Part shown: one piece after another, positions 34,467 through 43,823 of the stretch
Layout: each line of letters starts with the position of its first letter
How positions within the stretch are numbered: position 1 is the stretch's first letter
The notes under the pieces: model-generated
The model's input: the letters and a program-made list of their open reading frames with translations, nothing else
Database searches by the model: none
Told to the model about the DNA's origin: nothing
Position numbers and translations under genes: made by a program
DNA from: Maribacter sp.
GTDB lineage: Bacteria; Bacteroidota; Bacteroidia; Flavobacteriales; Flavobacteriaceae
Direction of reading: 5' to 3'
Assembly: GCA_024643345.1 (NCBI GenBank)
Contig: JAHENB010000013.1
Span: 1 to 60,172, forward strand
DNA: 60,172 nucleotides

Positions 34467-34498
34467 AAAAAAAGGTGCCGAAATGAATCGACACCTTT
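34467..34498 (-). terminator. intrinsic terminator after the SGNH lipoprotein gene
   Basis: On the minus strand AAAGGTGTCGATT, short loop, TTTCGGCACCTTT then TTTT. The stem resembles that after tig (GGTGCCGA core). It separates the SGNH gene from the small membrane protein gene. Confidence 0.75.
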
Positions 34499-34520
34499 AA
34501 AAGTATGAATAAAATTTTTG

Positions 34521-36128
34521 CTAATTGATATAGAGTCCGGTATATTCCAAGGGATTCACTTCGGGAAGCACTGCCCCGAATTTACCCTCAATGGCCTTAA
34601 TGAATTCATTGGCCAAAAGCGCGGAACCCCTGGGTGATGGGTGAATCCCATCCAGGGAAAAGCCACCTCCAGTGGCATAGGTTGCGGTAACGGTGCTTCC
34701 GTCTTTTAGGGGAATGCCCGCACCGGCAACGATTTCGTAATAGGCTTCGGCATCAAAAAATGCAAGTCCATATACATTGGCCAAAGTTTCAATGGTTGTG
34801 TTGAATTTTTGGCTGGCTGTTTTAATGGCCATTTGTTCTTCAGGGGTAAGCACCCATTTATCCTCCAAAGGATAGGTAATCCCATTTACAGAAAGTTGGC
34901 CCGCTTCTGCTGGGGGAAGGCCCAATTGTTGCAAAGTGGCAAAAGCATCGGCATTCAAAGTGGCAATAGTAGTTCTGGCAGGCAATACAATGAGATCATC
35001 GGCATTGGCCTGTCTTGCTTGCCCATATAAAAAACCAATCACTGCGGCAGTGCCCGGGTCTTGATTAAAGCTCAACAAAATCTGTGTGATTTGCGCAGAT
35101 AAATTGGTCAAGGATTCATCTTTGATCACCACCGCACTGGCGGCAGTTTCTGAAAAAACGATTGCCCTTTCGGGCACATTCAATGCGCCGAATACCTGGT
35201 TCAATAAGCCAAATGTTGCATTCAAGACCGGTATTTGAGGACCAAAATCGGGATTGGTCGGATCTAATGGGGCATAGGGAACGGTTGTGAAATAAGGTAA
35301 TTTGGTGACATCGGGTATATTGGCAATAACGCCTTTGGCCCCATTGGTGGTTAGGCCTTGCAATACAGCATTACAGGCGCCGGCAAAAACATTGGGGTCG
35401 GTTATATCGCTTCGGCTATAAGTGCTGGGATCTATATTTCCTTCTTGATCAATACCATCGCCCCCCGCGGTGGCATAACCCAAAACATCGTTGCTTCCTA
35501 TCCAAAGGGAAAAGAAAGTTGGATTTTGGACAAGGGCGTCATCTATTATTCTGGTATTGGGCGAAGAGGCAAATCTTGCGAAATATGGGTTGGCCAAACC
35601 TAAGGGAACCCCTTGTACATTGCCATAGCCCGGGGCAAGAAGATGGAAGCTCGTCGCCCCTGGTACGCCCAAATTATTGAAAGGGCCACTTAACACTGTC
35701 GATATTTCCGTAGTTCCGGTGCCAGAAACCGGAACGGGTGAAGGCAAGGATTTGGGATCACTGGGATTTACATTGGCAAATGATAAAATCAGCCTATTTC
35801 CAAAACCTGGAACGGCCTGCCCTCCCAAAGTTATGCCTCCTAAATTATCCGCCATAAGTGGAACACTGAACGAACCTCCTCCTGCGGCTGCAAAACTGGT
35901 GGCCATCATGCTAGGATAGGAAGCGATCTGTCCATCGATAAAAAGCGCAGCGTCCGAAAGTCCGGCTGTCACTGAATTCCCCAAAGAAACATATTTTGTA
36001 AAATCGGCAGATCCACTGCTGTAATCCGGGATAGGCTCCCCAGGCCCTGGCACTACCGGGCTATCGTCATTGCTACATGCGGTCAGGAAAAGTGCTAGTA
36101 TGGCCAGTAACTTTAAATTGTTTTTCAT
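34521..36128 (-). CDS. SGNH/GDSL-type hydrolase lipoprotein
   Basis: The 535-residue protein starts MKNNLKLLAILALFLTACSN, with lipobox LTAC, so it is lipid-anchored outside the inner membrane. The SGNH fold is supported by block I YVSLGNSVTAGLSDAAL (here GNS for GDS, Ser about 50), block III IGSNDVLGYA (Asn) and block V DGIHPSPRGSAL (Asp and His near residue 500). It should cleave esters or acetyl groups on lipids or carbohydrates; the substrate is unknown. The ATG 36128 is preferred to 36206. It is longer than a plain SGNH enzyme, with an insert around 230-430. Confidence 0.82.
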   Translation of the reverse strand: MKNNLKLLAILALFLTACSNDDSPVVPGPGEPIPDYSSGSADFTKYVSLGNSVTAGLSDAALFIDGQIASYPSMMATSFAAAGGGSFSVPLMADNLGGITLGGQAVPGFGNRLILSFANVNPSDPKSLPSPVPVSGTGTTEISTVLSGPFNNLGVPGATSFHLLAPGYGNVQGVPLGLANPYFARFASSPNTRIIDDALVQNPTFFSLWIGSNDVLGYATAGGDGIDQEGNIDPSTYSRSDITDPNVFAGACNAVLQGLTTNGAKGVIANIPDVTKLPYFTTVPYAPLDPTNPDFGPQIPVLNATFGLLNQVFGALNVPERAIVFSETAASAVVIKDESLTNLSAQITQILLSFNQDPGTAAVIGFLYGQARQANADDLIVLPARTTIATLNADAFATLQQLGLPPAEAGQLSVNGITYPLEDKWVLTPEEQMAIKTASQKFNTTIETLANVYGLAFFDAEAYYEIVAGAGIPLKDGSTVTATYATGGGFSLDGIHPSPRGSALLANEFIKAIEGKFGAVLPEVNPLEYTGLYIN

Positions 36129-36248
36129 AGGAAAGAATATTGTGTTATTTAGAGGGAAAAATGGTAAAATCAAATTTAACCAAAATAATGATACTCGCAA
36201 TGACAAGCCCTAAAAAATTATGCATGCATAATAAATAGGCCAATTTTA

Positions 36249-37019
36249 TCAAGATTTGATAAAGGCCAGGGTTTTGTTGAAAAATTGTTCGGGATTTTCG
36301 GCATGGAGCCAGTGCCCGGCCGCATCGACCGTTTCCAGGATCGCCGAGGGAAAATGTCTTTCGATTTCCGAAATATCCTGAAGGCTAACATATTCTGAAC
36401 GATCGCCCCTAATAAAAAGAGTGGGCCCTCTGAATATGGCATTGGAACTTATATTTTCGCCAATTTCTCCCATCTTTTGGGCGAGAACGGGCAGGTTGAA
36501 CCTAAAACCCATATGGGCCTTGTCGACCCAATAAAGATTCTTGAGCAGAAATTGTCGGGTACCGAAATCCTTGATCTTTTTAGATAGCTGTTTGTCGGCC
36601 TCCCCCCGGGATCCGATTTGATCGAAATCGAGAGATTGTAAACCTTCAATGATCTGCTGGTGATGTGCCGGGTAATACTTGGGGGCAATATCGGCCACGA
36701 TCAATTTTTTGGTACGTTCGGGATGGCTGCAGGCAAATTGCATGGCCGTTTTACCGCCCATGGAATGCCCCATTACCATGGCCTCGGGCAATCCATGTTG
36801 CACCATATAGGCAATCAGGTCTTCAGACAGCCGGTCATAGTTAAATTCATCGGAATGGAAACTTCGGCCATGGTTGCGTTGGTCGATAAGATGCACTTCA
36901 AAGCCTTCCTCGGCATATTGCGACCCCAATGTCTTCCAGTTGTCGCCGCTGCCCAGAAAACCATGGAGAATGAGAAAGGGATATCCATTTCCTATGATCT
37001 TGGAATGTAAAACCAGCAT
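36249..37019 (-). CDS. alpha/beta hydrolase, YbfF-like
   Basis: The 256-residue serine hydrolase has the oxyanion region ILHGFLGSGDNWKTLG (about 19-34), DQRNHGRSF, nucleophile elbow VMGHSMGGKTAM (Ser about 94), a late Asp in IRGDRSEYVS (about 211) and catalytic His in DAAGHWLHAENPEQF (about 240). This is the layout of YbfF-type esterases. It follows pdxJ with a 1-nt overlap, so the two are translationally coupled. The substrate is not known; a housekeeping esterase or thioesterase is plausible. Confidence 0.88.
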   Translation of the reverse strand: MLVLHSKIIGNGYPFLILHGFLGSGDNWKTLGSQYAEEGFEVHLIDQRNHGRSFHSDEFNYDRLSEDLIAYMVQHGLPEAMVMGHSMGGKTAMQFACSHPERTKKLIVADIAPKYYPAHHQQIIEGLQSLDFDQIGSRGEADKQLSKKIKDFGTRQFLLKNLYWVDKAHMGFRFNLPVLAQKMGEIGENISSNAIFRGPTLFIRGDRSEYVSLQDISEIERHFPSAILETVDAAGHWLHAENPEQFFNKTLAFIKS

Positions 37020-37732
37020 TATTTAAGTTTGTTTATATACATATTGATTACATTTTCGAGGCCAAAATACAATGCTTCACAAATGAGGGCGTGGCCAATG
37101 GAAACTTCCAAAAGGTGAGGGACGTGGTCTTTGAAATACTTTATATTTTCCAAACTCAGGTCATGTCCGGCATTGATGCCCAGTCCAACTTCTTTGGCCC
37201 TGTTTGCGGCGAGCACAAAATTTTCAACACTGCCCATATCGCCTTTGGAAAAGGCCTTGGCATAATCCTCGGTATACAGTTCCACACGATCGGCCCCTGT
37301 TTTTGCCGCAGCTTCCACCATTTTTGGATCAGGATCCACGAAAATGGAAGTCCTTATCGATCGTGCCTTGAAGATGGCAATGACCTCCTTAAGGAAATCG
37401 CTATGCTTTAAAGTGTTCCAGCCCGCATTGGAAGTGATGGCATCCTCCGAATCGGGAACCAAGGTTACCTGTTCGGGCCTTACCTGCAGTACAAGATCGA
37501 TAAATTTTTCTATAGGATTGCCCTCGATATTGAACTCCGTACGCAATACCTTCTTTAATTCGCGCACATCCTGATATCGAATATGGCGCTCATCGGGCCG
37601 GGGATGCACCGTGATGCCCTGCGCACCAAAGCGTTCGATATCCAGGGCGACCTGTACCACATTTGGCATGTTTCCGCCCCGGGCGTTCCTAAGGGTGGCA
37701 ATTTTGTTGATGTTAACGCTCAATTTTGTCAT
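37019..37732 (-). CDS. pdxJ: pyridoxine 5'-phosphate synthase PdxJ
   Basis: The 237-residue TIM-barrel enzyme joins 1-deoxyxylulose 5-phosphate with 3-amino-2-oxopropyl phosphate to make vitamin B6. Typical motifs are [55 protein letters not shown] and the late [13 protein letters not shown] and [13 protein letters not shown] -7-like TATTTTTG element lies upstream at 37760-37767 on the same strand. It is likely the first gene of an operon with the hydrolase. Confidence 0.95.
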   Translation of the reverse strand: MTKLSVNINKIATLRNARGGNMPNVVQVALDIERFGAQGITVHPRPDERHIRYQDVRELKKVLRTEFNIEGNPIEKFIDLVLQVRPEQVTLVPDSEDAITSNAGWNTLKHSDFLKEVIAIFKARSIRTSIFVDPDPKMVEAAAKTGADRVELYTEDYAKAFSKGDMGSVENFVLAANRAKEVGLGINAGHDLSLENIKYFKDHVPHLLEVSIGHALICEALYFGLENVINMYINKLK

Positions 37733-37759
37733 TTTCCCTAAATCTTGGGTTACAGCTTA

Positions 37760-37767
37760 CAAAAATA
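37760..37767 (-). promoter_or_regulatory. -7 promoter element of pdxJ
   Basis: The minus strand reads TATTTTTG, an exact TAnnTTTG match 28 nt before the ATG at 37732. No well-spaced TTG was found. Confidence 0.4.
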
Positions 37768-37965
37768 CGAATTAGGCATGCCTTTTGATGTTTTGTTTTA
37801 AGAATTCAACGATATAACGCTTATGTGGGCCGTTGGCCGTTGCAACCGTTTTGAGCAAGGGATCAATATTCAAGTGGTCCCAAGGAGTTTGATAAATAAA
37901 AGCCGATTAAAGTTGTGTTTGATCGATAGACGAAGGCCCAAAAATAATACAAGGGCCAATGCTGG

Positions 37966-37992
37966 TTGTTAGAAATTTTTATTAGTATTTTG
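37966..37992 (+). promoter_or_regulatory. possible promoter of the CBS-nadK operon
   Basis: TTG at 37966-37968 and TATTTTG at 37986-37992, 17 nt apart, with one base missing from TAnnTTTG. The ATG follows at 38009. Confidence 0.35.
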
Positions 37993-38008
37993 CGTTATCA
38001 TTAAAGTT

Positions 38009-38665
38009 ATGCAGATTCAAGACCATATCATTTCGAATCTCCCCATATTTAATATCGGGGATTCCATGAAAAAAGCCATTCATTTTTTCAAGGATGGTCA
38101 CTATTCACATGTTGCCGTTACCGAAAACGGACTCTTTTTAGGGGTCTTGAACAGTGACGACCTTGATGATTTCCAAAATCACCAAAAAATCGAAACCTAT
38201 AGATACAATCTTGAAAGCTTTTTTGTGAAAGATGGCACTACATGGCTTGATGTCTTGGCTTCTTTCGCCATCAATGAATGTAACCTGCTTCCGGTTTTGG
38301 ACGAGAAGGGCAAAATGATGGGCTATCACAGCCTTGATGATATTATAAACGTTTTCATAGACACGCCCTTCTTTAAAGAGCCCGGTGCGGTTCTAGTTGT
38401 GGCCAAGGGTGCGAAGGACTATTCTTTTAGTGAAATCGCCCAAATTGTTGAAAGCAATAATAGTAGGTTTATCGGGGGTTTTATTTCCGATAGTACTAAC
38501 GATATTATTCAGGTCACAATTAAAATAGGTCCCACAAACCTTAACGAAATTTTACAGACCTTCAGAAGGTACAATTACGATATCCTTTTTGGGAACAACA
38601 ATGACCAGTTCATGGAAGATCTTAGACAGCGGTCTGACTATTTAGACAAATATCTTAACGTTTAA
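38009..38665 (+). CDS. CBS-domain protein
   Basis: The 218-residue protein has two CBS-like repeats (about 10-70, with YSHVAVTENGLFLGVLNSDD, and 72-125, with NLLPVLDEKGKMMGYHSLDD), which bind adenine nucleotides in many families. The C-terminal part (130-218) has an ACT-like pattern (GAVLVVAKGAKDYSFSEIAQ). No enzyme domain is joined, so a nucleotide-sensing role is inferred. It is 5 nt upstream of nadK with an AGAGGG ribosome site between, and such pairing suggests a link to NAD(P) or energy state. Confidence 0.85.
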   Translation: MQIQDHIISNLPIFNIGDSMKKAIHFFKDGHYSHVAVTENGLFLGVLNSDDLDDFQNHQKIETYRYNLESFFVKDGTTWLDVLASFAINECNLLPVLDEKGKMMGYHSLDDIINVFIDTPFFKEPGAVLVVAKGAKDYSFSEIAQIVESNNSRFIGGFISDSTNDIIQVTIKIGPTNLNEILQTFRRYNYDILFGNNNDQFMEDLRQRSDYLDKYLNV

Positions 38666-38670
38666 GAGGG

Positions 38671-39552
38671 ATGAAGGTCGCCATTTACGGTCAAACCTAT
38701 CAAGACAATGCCCTGGATTGTGTAGGGGAATTGCTCGATGAACTTGATCGAACAGGGGCCAAAGTAGCCATTGAAGCGGAATTTTTGGCACATTTGAAAA
38801 AAGGAGGACAAGGTTTAAAATATCCAACCTTTACCAATTCCGTGGGTTTGGACGGCACTTACGACCTTTTCGTAAGTTTTGGCGGTGATGGCACGATCTT
38901 GAGGGCCACTACCTTCGTTCGTGATCTTGGGATTCCAATTGTTGGTGTAAATACGGGCCGCTTGGGGTTTTTATCGACCTTCAAGAAAGAAGAGGTGCGC
39001 AAGGTGGTGCAAGAGTTTGTCAATGGTGCGTATCACATCGTTGAGCGAAGTCTGGTTGAAGTGATCGCCGATTTTCCGATTCCAGAATTCGAAGAGCTTA
39101 ATTTTGCACTTAACGAAATAACGGTGAGCAGAAAAGATACTACCTCCATGATTACCGTGGAAACCTATTTAAATGATGAGTATTTGACCTCATATTGGGC
39201 AGACGGCCTCATTATAAGCACCCCTACGGGCTCTACGGGGTATTCATTGAGCTGCGGTGGCCCGGTAATTGTTCCAACCGCAAAATCCTTGGTCCTGACA
39301 CCGATTGCGCCCCACAATTTAAATGCCCGGCCCTTGGTGATTTCAGATGATACCATCATTCGTTTAAAAGTGTCTGGAAGGGAAGAAAACCACCTGGTTT
39401 CCTTGGATTCAAGGATTGCCTCTTTGGAAAACGGGAAAGAGATCGTGGTGCGCAAGGCACCCTTTACCGTCAAAATGATCGAATATACCTCTGAGAGCTT
39501 TCTCAAAACACTTCGCAACAAGTTGCTATGGGGCGAAGACCGTCGTAATTGA
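38671..39552 (+). CDS. nadK: NAD kinase
   Basis: The 293-residue enzyme phosphorylates NAD to NADP. The GGDGTILRAT motif (about 70-79) is the catalytic NAD-kinase signature. NTGRLGFLSTF, ALNEITVSR, YWADGLIISTPTGSTGYSLS and PIAPHNLNARPLVI follow in family order. Length is normal. It is in one operon with the CBS gene; the DUF6089 gene begins about 110 nt downstream. Confidence 0.95.
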   Translation: MKVAIYGQTYQDNALDCVGELLDELDRTGAKVAIEAEFLAHLKKGGQGLKYPTFTNSVGLDGTYDLFVSFGGDGTILRATTFVRDLGIPIVGVNTGRLGFLSTFKKEEVRKVVQEFVNGAYHIVERSLVEVIADFPIPEFEELNFALNEITVSRKDTTSMITVETYLNDEYLTSYWADGLIISTPTGSTGYSLSCGGPVIVPTAKSLVLTPIAPHNLNARPLVISDDTIIRLKVSGREENHLVSLDSRIASLENGKEIVVRKAPFTVKMIEYTSESFLKTLRNKLLWGEDRRN

Positions 39553-39664
39553 ATCTTCCATAAAACAATAAAAGAGATCAAACGCTGTTTTACAACATAG
39601 AATACCTTGCTTTGGGCAGGGGGCGATTACTCCTTCTTATTATATTTGCAAACTTTTGGAAGCA

Positions 39665-40360
39665 ATGAGGCGATATATTGTTATGATGCTTGTTTTTGTT
39701 GCGGTGAACGCCACCGCGCAGACCTATGAAATCGGGATTTTTGCCGGGGGAGCCAACAATATCGGCGATGTGGGAAGAACCAATTATATTTTACCTTCAG
39801 GTTTGGCCTTTGGGGGGTTGTTCAAATGGAACAAGAGCAAAAGATATGCATGGAGAGCGAGCATCATATATGGTAACTTTACCGCCGATGACAGCAAATC
39901 GAGCATTTCTTCAAGAAGGCAAAGGGGCTACGTGGTCGACAATTCGATATTGGAAGCATCGGCCGGACTGGAGTTCAACTTCGTGGATTATAACCTCCAT
40001 AAGCTCGGACCCGCCTTTACCCCGTATTTGTACACGGGGCTTACCTATTTCAGGTACGACTACAATTATTTTGATGTAGGGCAGTTGCAGAACGCCAATC
40101 AAAAAGACGGTGCTTTGGCCATTCCCATGACCGTCGGTGCCAAGTTGCGGTTGAACCAATACCTTATTTTGGGGGCCGAAATCGGCGCGCGCTATACCTT
40201 TACCGACAACCTGGATGCCAACAATCCTGAAAAAGCCAATGTTAGTAAGCAAATTGATGTTACCTTTGGAAACATTAATAGTGACGATTGGTACGTTTTC
40301 TCCGGACTTACCCTGACTTACACCTTTGGCAGAAAACCCTGTAGGGATTGTTTCGAGTAA
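39665..40360 (+). CDS. DUF6089 outer-membrane barrel-like protein
   Basis: The 231-residue protein has a signal peptide (MRRYIVMMLVFVAVNATAQ) and a barrel-like mature part, beginning YEIGIFAGGANNIGDVGRTN and with alternating aromatic strands to GLTLTYTFGRKPC. DUF6089 proteins lie next to uppS and bamA in many Bacteroidota. An ATG (39665) is chosen over TTG (39656). Its neighbours point to a role in outer-membrane assembly or structure, but none is proven. Confidence 0.85.
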   Translation: MRRYIVMMLVFVAVNATAQTYEIGIFAGGANNIGDVGRTNYILPSGLAFGGLFKWNKSKRYAWRASIIYGNFTADDSKSSISSRRQRGYVVDNSILEASAGLEFNFVDYNLHKLGPAFTPYLYTGLTYFRYDYNYFDVGQLQNANQKDGALAIPMTVGAKLRLNQYLILGAEIGARYTFTDNLDANNPEKANVSKQIDVTFGNINSDDWYVFSGLTLTYTFGRKPCRDCFE

Positions 40361-40366
40361 TTTTTT

Positions 40367-41107
40367 ATGGATACAAGTGAAGAAATAAACAACCAAAATC
40401 TTCCCAAACATATCGCTATTATTATGGATGGTAATGGTAGGTGGGCCAAGCAAAAAGGGAAGCTTAGGGTTTTCGGGCATGAGCATGGAGTACATACGGT
40501 ACGCCGAACCGTCGAGCAAAGCGTGCAAATCGGCCTGGAATTCCTTACTCTGTTTACTTTTTCCACCGAAAACTGGAAACGTCCGAAAAGGGAAGTCGAC
40601 ACTTTGATGAAATTATTGGTATCCTCCCTTAAAAAGGAACTCCCCACTTTTCAAAAAAACAATGTACGTTTGAATACCATAGGGGATATTTCCTCACTTC
40701 CGCCAAAGGCTTACAAAGAGCTCTTGGAAGTGATGGAGAAAACAAAATCGAACAGTGGATTAACGTTGACGCTGGCCTTGAGTTATGGCGCCAGGGAGGA
40801 AATAAAAAACGCCGTAAAGGCCATTGCCTTCAAAGTTAAAAATAATATAATTTCTCCCGAAAATATTGATGAAACCATTATAAATACTCATCTTTACACG
40901 CACAATTTGCCAGACGTAGACTTGCTTATCCGAACTAGTGGGGAACATAGGATAAGCAATTTTTTACTTTGGCAGATAGCCTATGCCGAATTATATTTTA
41001 TTGACGTATTTTGGCCCGATTTTGAAGAGAAACACTTGGTGGCGGCCATCAAAAATTACCAGAACAGAGAACGAAGATTTGGAAAAACAAGCGAACAACT
41101 CAACTAG
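40367..41107 (+). CDS. uppS: isoprenyl transferase (undecaprenyl diphosphate synthase)
   Basis: The 246-residue cis-prenyltransferase makes the C55 lipid carrier for peptidoglycan and other glycans. Motifs are IIMDGNGRWAKQKGKLRVFG (catalytic Asp in MDGNGRW), LTLFTFSTENWKRP, SYGAREEI, DLLIRTSGEHRISNFLLWQI and YFIDVFWPDF. It sits 6 nt after DUF6089 and overlaps the following bamA, so the series is co-transcribed. Length is standard. Confidence 0.96.
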   Translation: MDTSEEINNQNLPKHIAIIMDGNGRWAKQKGKLRVFGHEHGVHTVRRTVEQSVQIGLEFLTLFTFSTENWKRPKREVDTLMKLLVSSLKKELPTFQKNNVRLNTIGDISSLPPKAYKELLEVMEKTKSNSGLTLTLALSYGAREEIKNAVKAIAFKVKNNIISPENIDETIINTHLYTHNLPDVDLLIRTSGEHRISNFLLWQIAYAELYFIDVFWPDFEEKHLVAAIKNYQNRERRFGKTSEQLN

Positions 41108-43721
41108 TGGTGCGAAAAGATTCATACCGCTCGTATACATACTAACCCTCCTTCTACTTTTTACCTCCTTATTTATCTCGGCCCAGGAAATCTCCTATGA
41201 CGAAGGCAATAAATATATTTTGGGCGGTCTGGAAGTGACCGGGCTGCAAAGCTATAATGAGCAAACGGTGAAAACTTATACCGGACTTCGGGTGGGCCAA
41301 CCCATTACCGTGCCCGGGGAACAGATCAGTGCGGTGATCAGTAAATTATGGGGTCTCGAACTGTTCACCGACATCGCTTTTTATATTACCAATGTAGTAG
41401 ATGACAAGGTTTATCTTGAATTGCAGATTACGGAAAGACCCACCTTGGCCAATGTGGTCATTTATGGCGTTCCAAAACGAAAGCTCAAAGATATCGTCAA
41501 TGACACCGACCTGAAAAAAGGGAAAAAGATAACGGAGAGCCTTATTGCGAACACCAAAAATTATTTGGAAAACAAATATCGAAAGCAGGGATACCTCAAT
41601 GCCAAGACGACCATAGTCACCACTAATGATTCTACAGATACCAATTCCCAAAATATGGTCATTTCCATCAAGAAGGGGGATAAGGTAAAAATCAGAAAAA
41701 TTATTTTTGAAGGAAGCGATCAAATTTCAAAGAAGAAATTGAAAGGTTCCATGAAAAAGACCAAAGAGAAACGGTTCTATCGTTTCTGGAAAAAATCGAA
41801 ATTCATCGAAGATGATTTTGAAACTGATTTGGCTTCCATTGTGGACAAATATGCCGAAAACGGATATCGCGATGCCCGGGTAATTTCCGACTCGGTTATT
41901 AAGATCAATGAACATAATAGCGACATAAAGATAAAAGTAGAAGAAGGCAATAAATATTATTTTGGTGATGTAGATTTTGTGGGCAACACGGTTTATAGTG
42001 ATCGGCAATTGCTGCGCGCGCTAGGTATCAAAAAGGGAGATACCTATAACGGGGTCCTTTTGCGAAAACGAATAGCCGACGATTCCAAGCCCGATGCCGA
42101 AGATATCACCAGCCTTTATCAGAATAATGGTTATCTTTTTTCGACCATTAACCCTGTGGAAGTTTCCGCAGAGAACGACACCATTAATTTTGAGATTAGG
42201 ATCATTGAAGGTAAGGAGACTTTTTTAGATCATGTCACGGTTGAAGGTAATGATCGTACCAATGACCATGTAATCTATAGGGAACTTCGCACCAGGCCAG
42301 GACAACGCTATAACAAAAGCGATATCATCCGTACCATTCGTGAGTTGCAGCAGTTGGGCTTTTTTGATGCCGAACAGATCAAGCCAGATATCCTTAACCC
42401 CAATCCAAACGAAGGTACCGTTGATGTTAACTATAATCTTGTTGAATCGGGCTCTAGCCAAATAGAACTTCAGGGCGGCTATGGTGGGGGCGGATTTATT
42501 GGGACCTTGGGCCTGTCGTTCAACAATTTTTCAATCCAGAATCTCTTTAAAAAGGAAGCTTATAAGCCGGTTCCCATGGGCGATGGACAAACCTTTGCGC
42601 TTCGATTACAGGCCAGTAGAACGTTTAGGGTATACAGTCTTAATTTTGCAGAACCTTGGCTGGGCGGCAAAAAGCCCGTCCGATTTAACCTCAACCTGTC
42701 GAGGACCCAACAATTTGGTATAACCAGGGACAGTAGGGGTCGTTTCCAACCCAACAAAGATCAGCAATTCTCCATTTCGGGAATATCGGCCGGTTTGGCC
42801 AAAAGGGTGCAATGGCCCGATGATTTCTTCACCATTTCACATTCGGTTGGTTATCAACTGTACAATTTTAAAAATTATAACATTGGACTTTTTAGTTTTG
42901 GCAATGGTAAGTCTAATTCCTTGGCCTATACTTTGGGCATCGCCAGAAATGCCGTTTCTGGTGGTAGGATTTTTCCAAGAGGAGGTTCAAATTTTGAGGT
43001 TACCGCCAAATTCACCCCGCCCTATTCCCTGTTTTCCAATAAAGATTTCAAGTCGATAAGCGAAGAGAGTGATAGATTATTGCAAGAAATAAGTCAGCTG
43101 CCCCCAAATGACCCTGCGGTAGGCGATCTCATTGCGCAACGGGAAAAATTGGAAGAGGAGCGTTTCAAATGGCTTGAATATTATAAGATTAAATTTAAGG
43201 GAGATTGGTATACCACCTTGGTAGGTAATCTGGTACTTCGAGCCAATGTCGAATTCGGGTTCCTGGGCAGTTATAATACAGACATTGGGGATGTGCCATT
43301 CGAACGCTTTTTCGTAGGTGGTGATGGCCTTGGAAATTTCACGCTCGATGGAAGGGATGTTATACAACTCAGGGGTTATGACAACCAAGCAGTGACGCCC
43401 TTAAACCCCTTAACCGGGCGTCAGGAAGGTGGCGTGGCTTACAATAAATTTTCCTTGGAAATGAGATATCCCTTGACTTTGAAGCCCTCCGCTTCTATTT
43501 ATGGCTTGACATTTTTGGAGGGAGGAAACGCTTTCAACAATTTTCAAGAGTTTAATCCGTTTGAAATAAAACGATCGGCCGGTGTGGGGCTACGCATATT
43601 TATGCCGGCGTTTGGTCTTTTAGGGATAGATTTTGGTTACGGGTTCGACTCGGATTATATCAATCCTAATGGAGGTCCAAGCGGGTGGCAAACACACTTC
43701 ATCATTGGTCAACAGTTTTAA
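41079..43721 (+). CDS. bamA: BamA/Omp85 outer-membrane assembly factor
   Basis: About 880 residues. A signal peptide (about 13-40, FIPLVYILTLLLLFTSLFIS then AQ) precedes five POTRA repeats (about 45-450) and a C-terminal Omp85 barrel (with GTLGLSFNNFSIQNLF, FFVGGDGLGNF, QLRGYDN and terminal phenylalanine). It inserts beta-barrel proteins in the outer membrane. A likely start is TTG 41079, which overlaps uppS by 29 nt and gives a normal signal. The open frame starts at ATG 40983. OmpH/Skp genes follow, as is common. Confidence 0.92.
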   Translation: MEKQANNSTSGAKRFIPLVYILTLLLLFTSLFISAQEISYDEGNKYILGGLEVTGLQSYNEQTVKTYTGLRVGQPITVPGEQISAVISKLWGLELFTDIAFYITNVVDDKVYLELQITERPTLANVVIYGVPKRKLKDIVNDTDLKKGKKITESLIANTKNYLENKYRKQGYLNAKTTIVTTNDSTDTNSQNMVISIKKGDKVKIRKIIFEGSDQISKKKLKGSMKKTKEKRFYRFWKKSKFIEDDFETDLASIVDKYAENGYRDARVISDSVIKINEHNSDIKIKVEEGNKYYFGDVDFVGNTVYSDRQLLRALGIKKGDTYNGVLLRKRIADDSKPDAEDITSLYQNNGYLFSTINPVEVSAENDTINFEIRIIEGKETFLDHVTVEGNDRTNDHVIYRELRTRPGQRYNKSDIIRTIRELQQLGFFDAEQIKPDILNPNPNEGTVDVNYNLVESGSSQIELQGGYGGGGFIGTLGLSFNNFSIQNLFKKEAYKPVPMGDGQTFALRLQASRTFRVYSLNFAEPWLGGKKPVRFNLNLSRTQQFGITRDSRGRFQPNKDQQFSISGISAGLAKRVQWPDDFFTISHSVGYQLYNFKNYNIGLFSFGNGKSNSLAYTLGIARNAVSGGRIFPRGGSNFEVTAKFTPPYSLFSNKDFKSISEESDRLLQEISQLPPNDPAVGDLIAQREKLEEERFKWLEYYKIKFKGDWYTTLVGNLVLRANVEFGFLGSYNTDIGDVPFERFFVGGDGLGNFTLDGRDVIQLRGYDNQAVTPLNPLTGRQEGGVAYNKFSLEMRYPLTLKPSASIYGLTFLEGGNAFNNFQEFNPFEIKRSAGVGLRIFMPAFGLLGIDFGYGFDSDYINPNGGPSGWQTHFIIGQQF

Positions 43722-43780
43722 TATAATTTAAAATTGTATATCGAAGCCAATTGCTAACTAATTCATTTTAAAATATTTAG

Positions 43781-43788
43781 TATTTTTG
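43781..43788 (+). promoter_or_regulatory. -7 promoter element of the OmpH gene
   Basis: TATTTTTG matches TAnnTTTG, 36 nt before ATG 43824 and 15 nt before ATG 43803. If this is a promoter, translation from 43824 is more natural. Confidence 0.4.
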
Positions 43789-43823
43789 GCACGATATTTT
43801 CTATGGTATTAAATGAAAATAAG

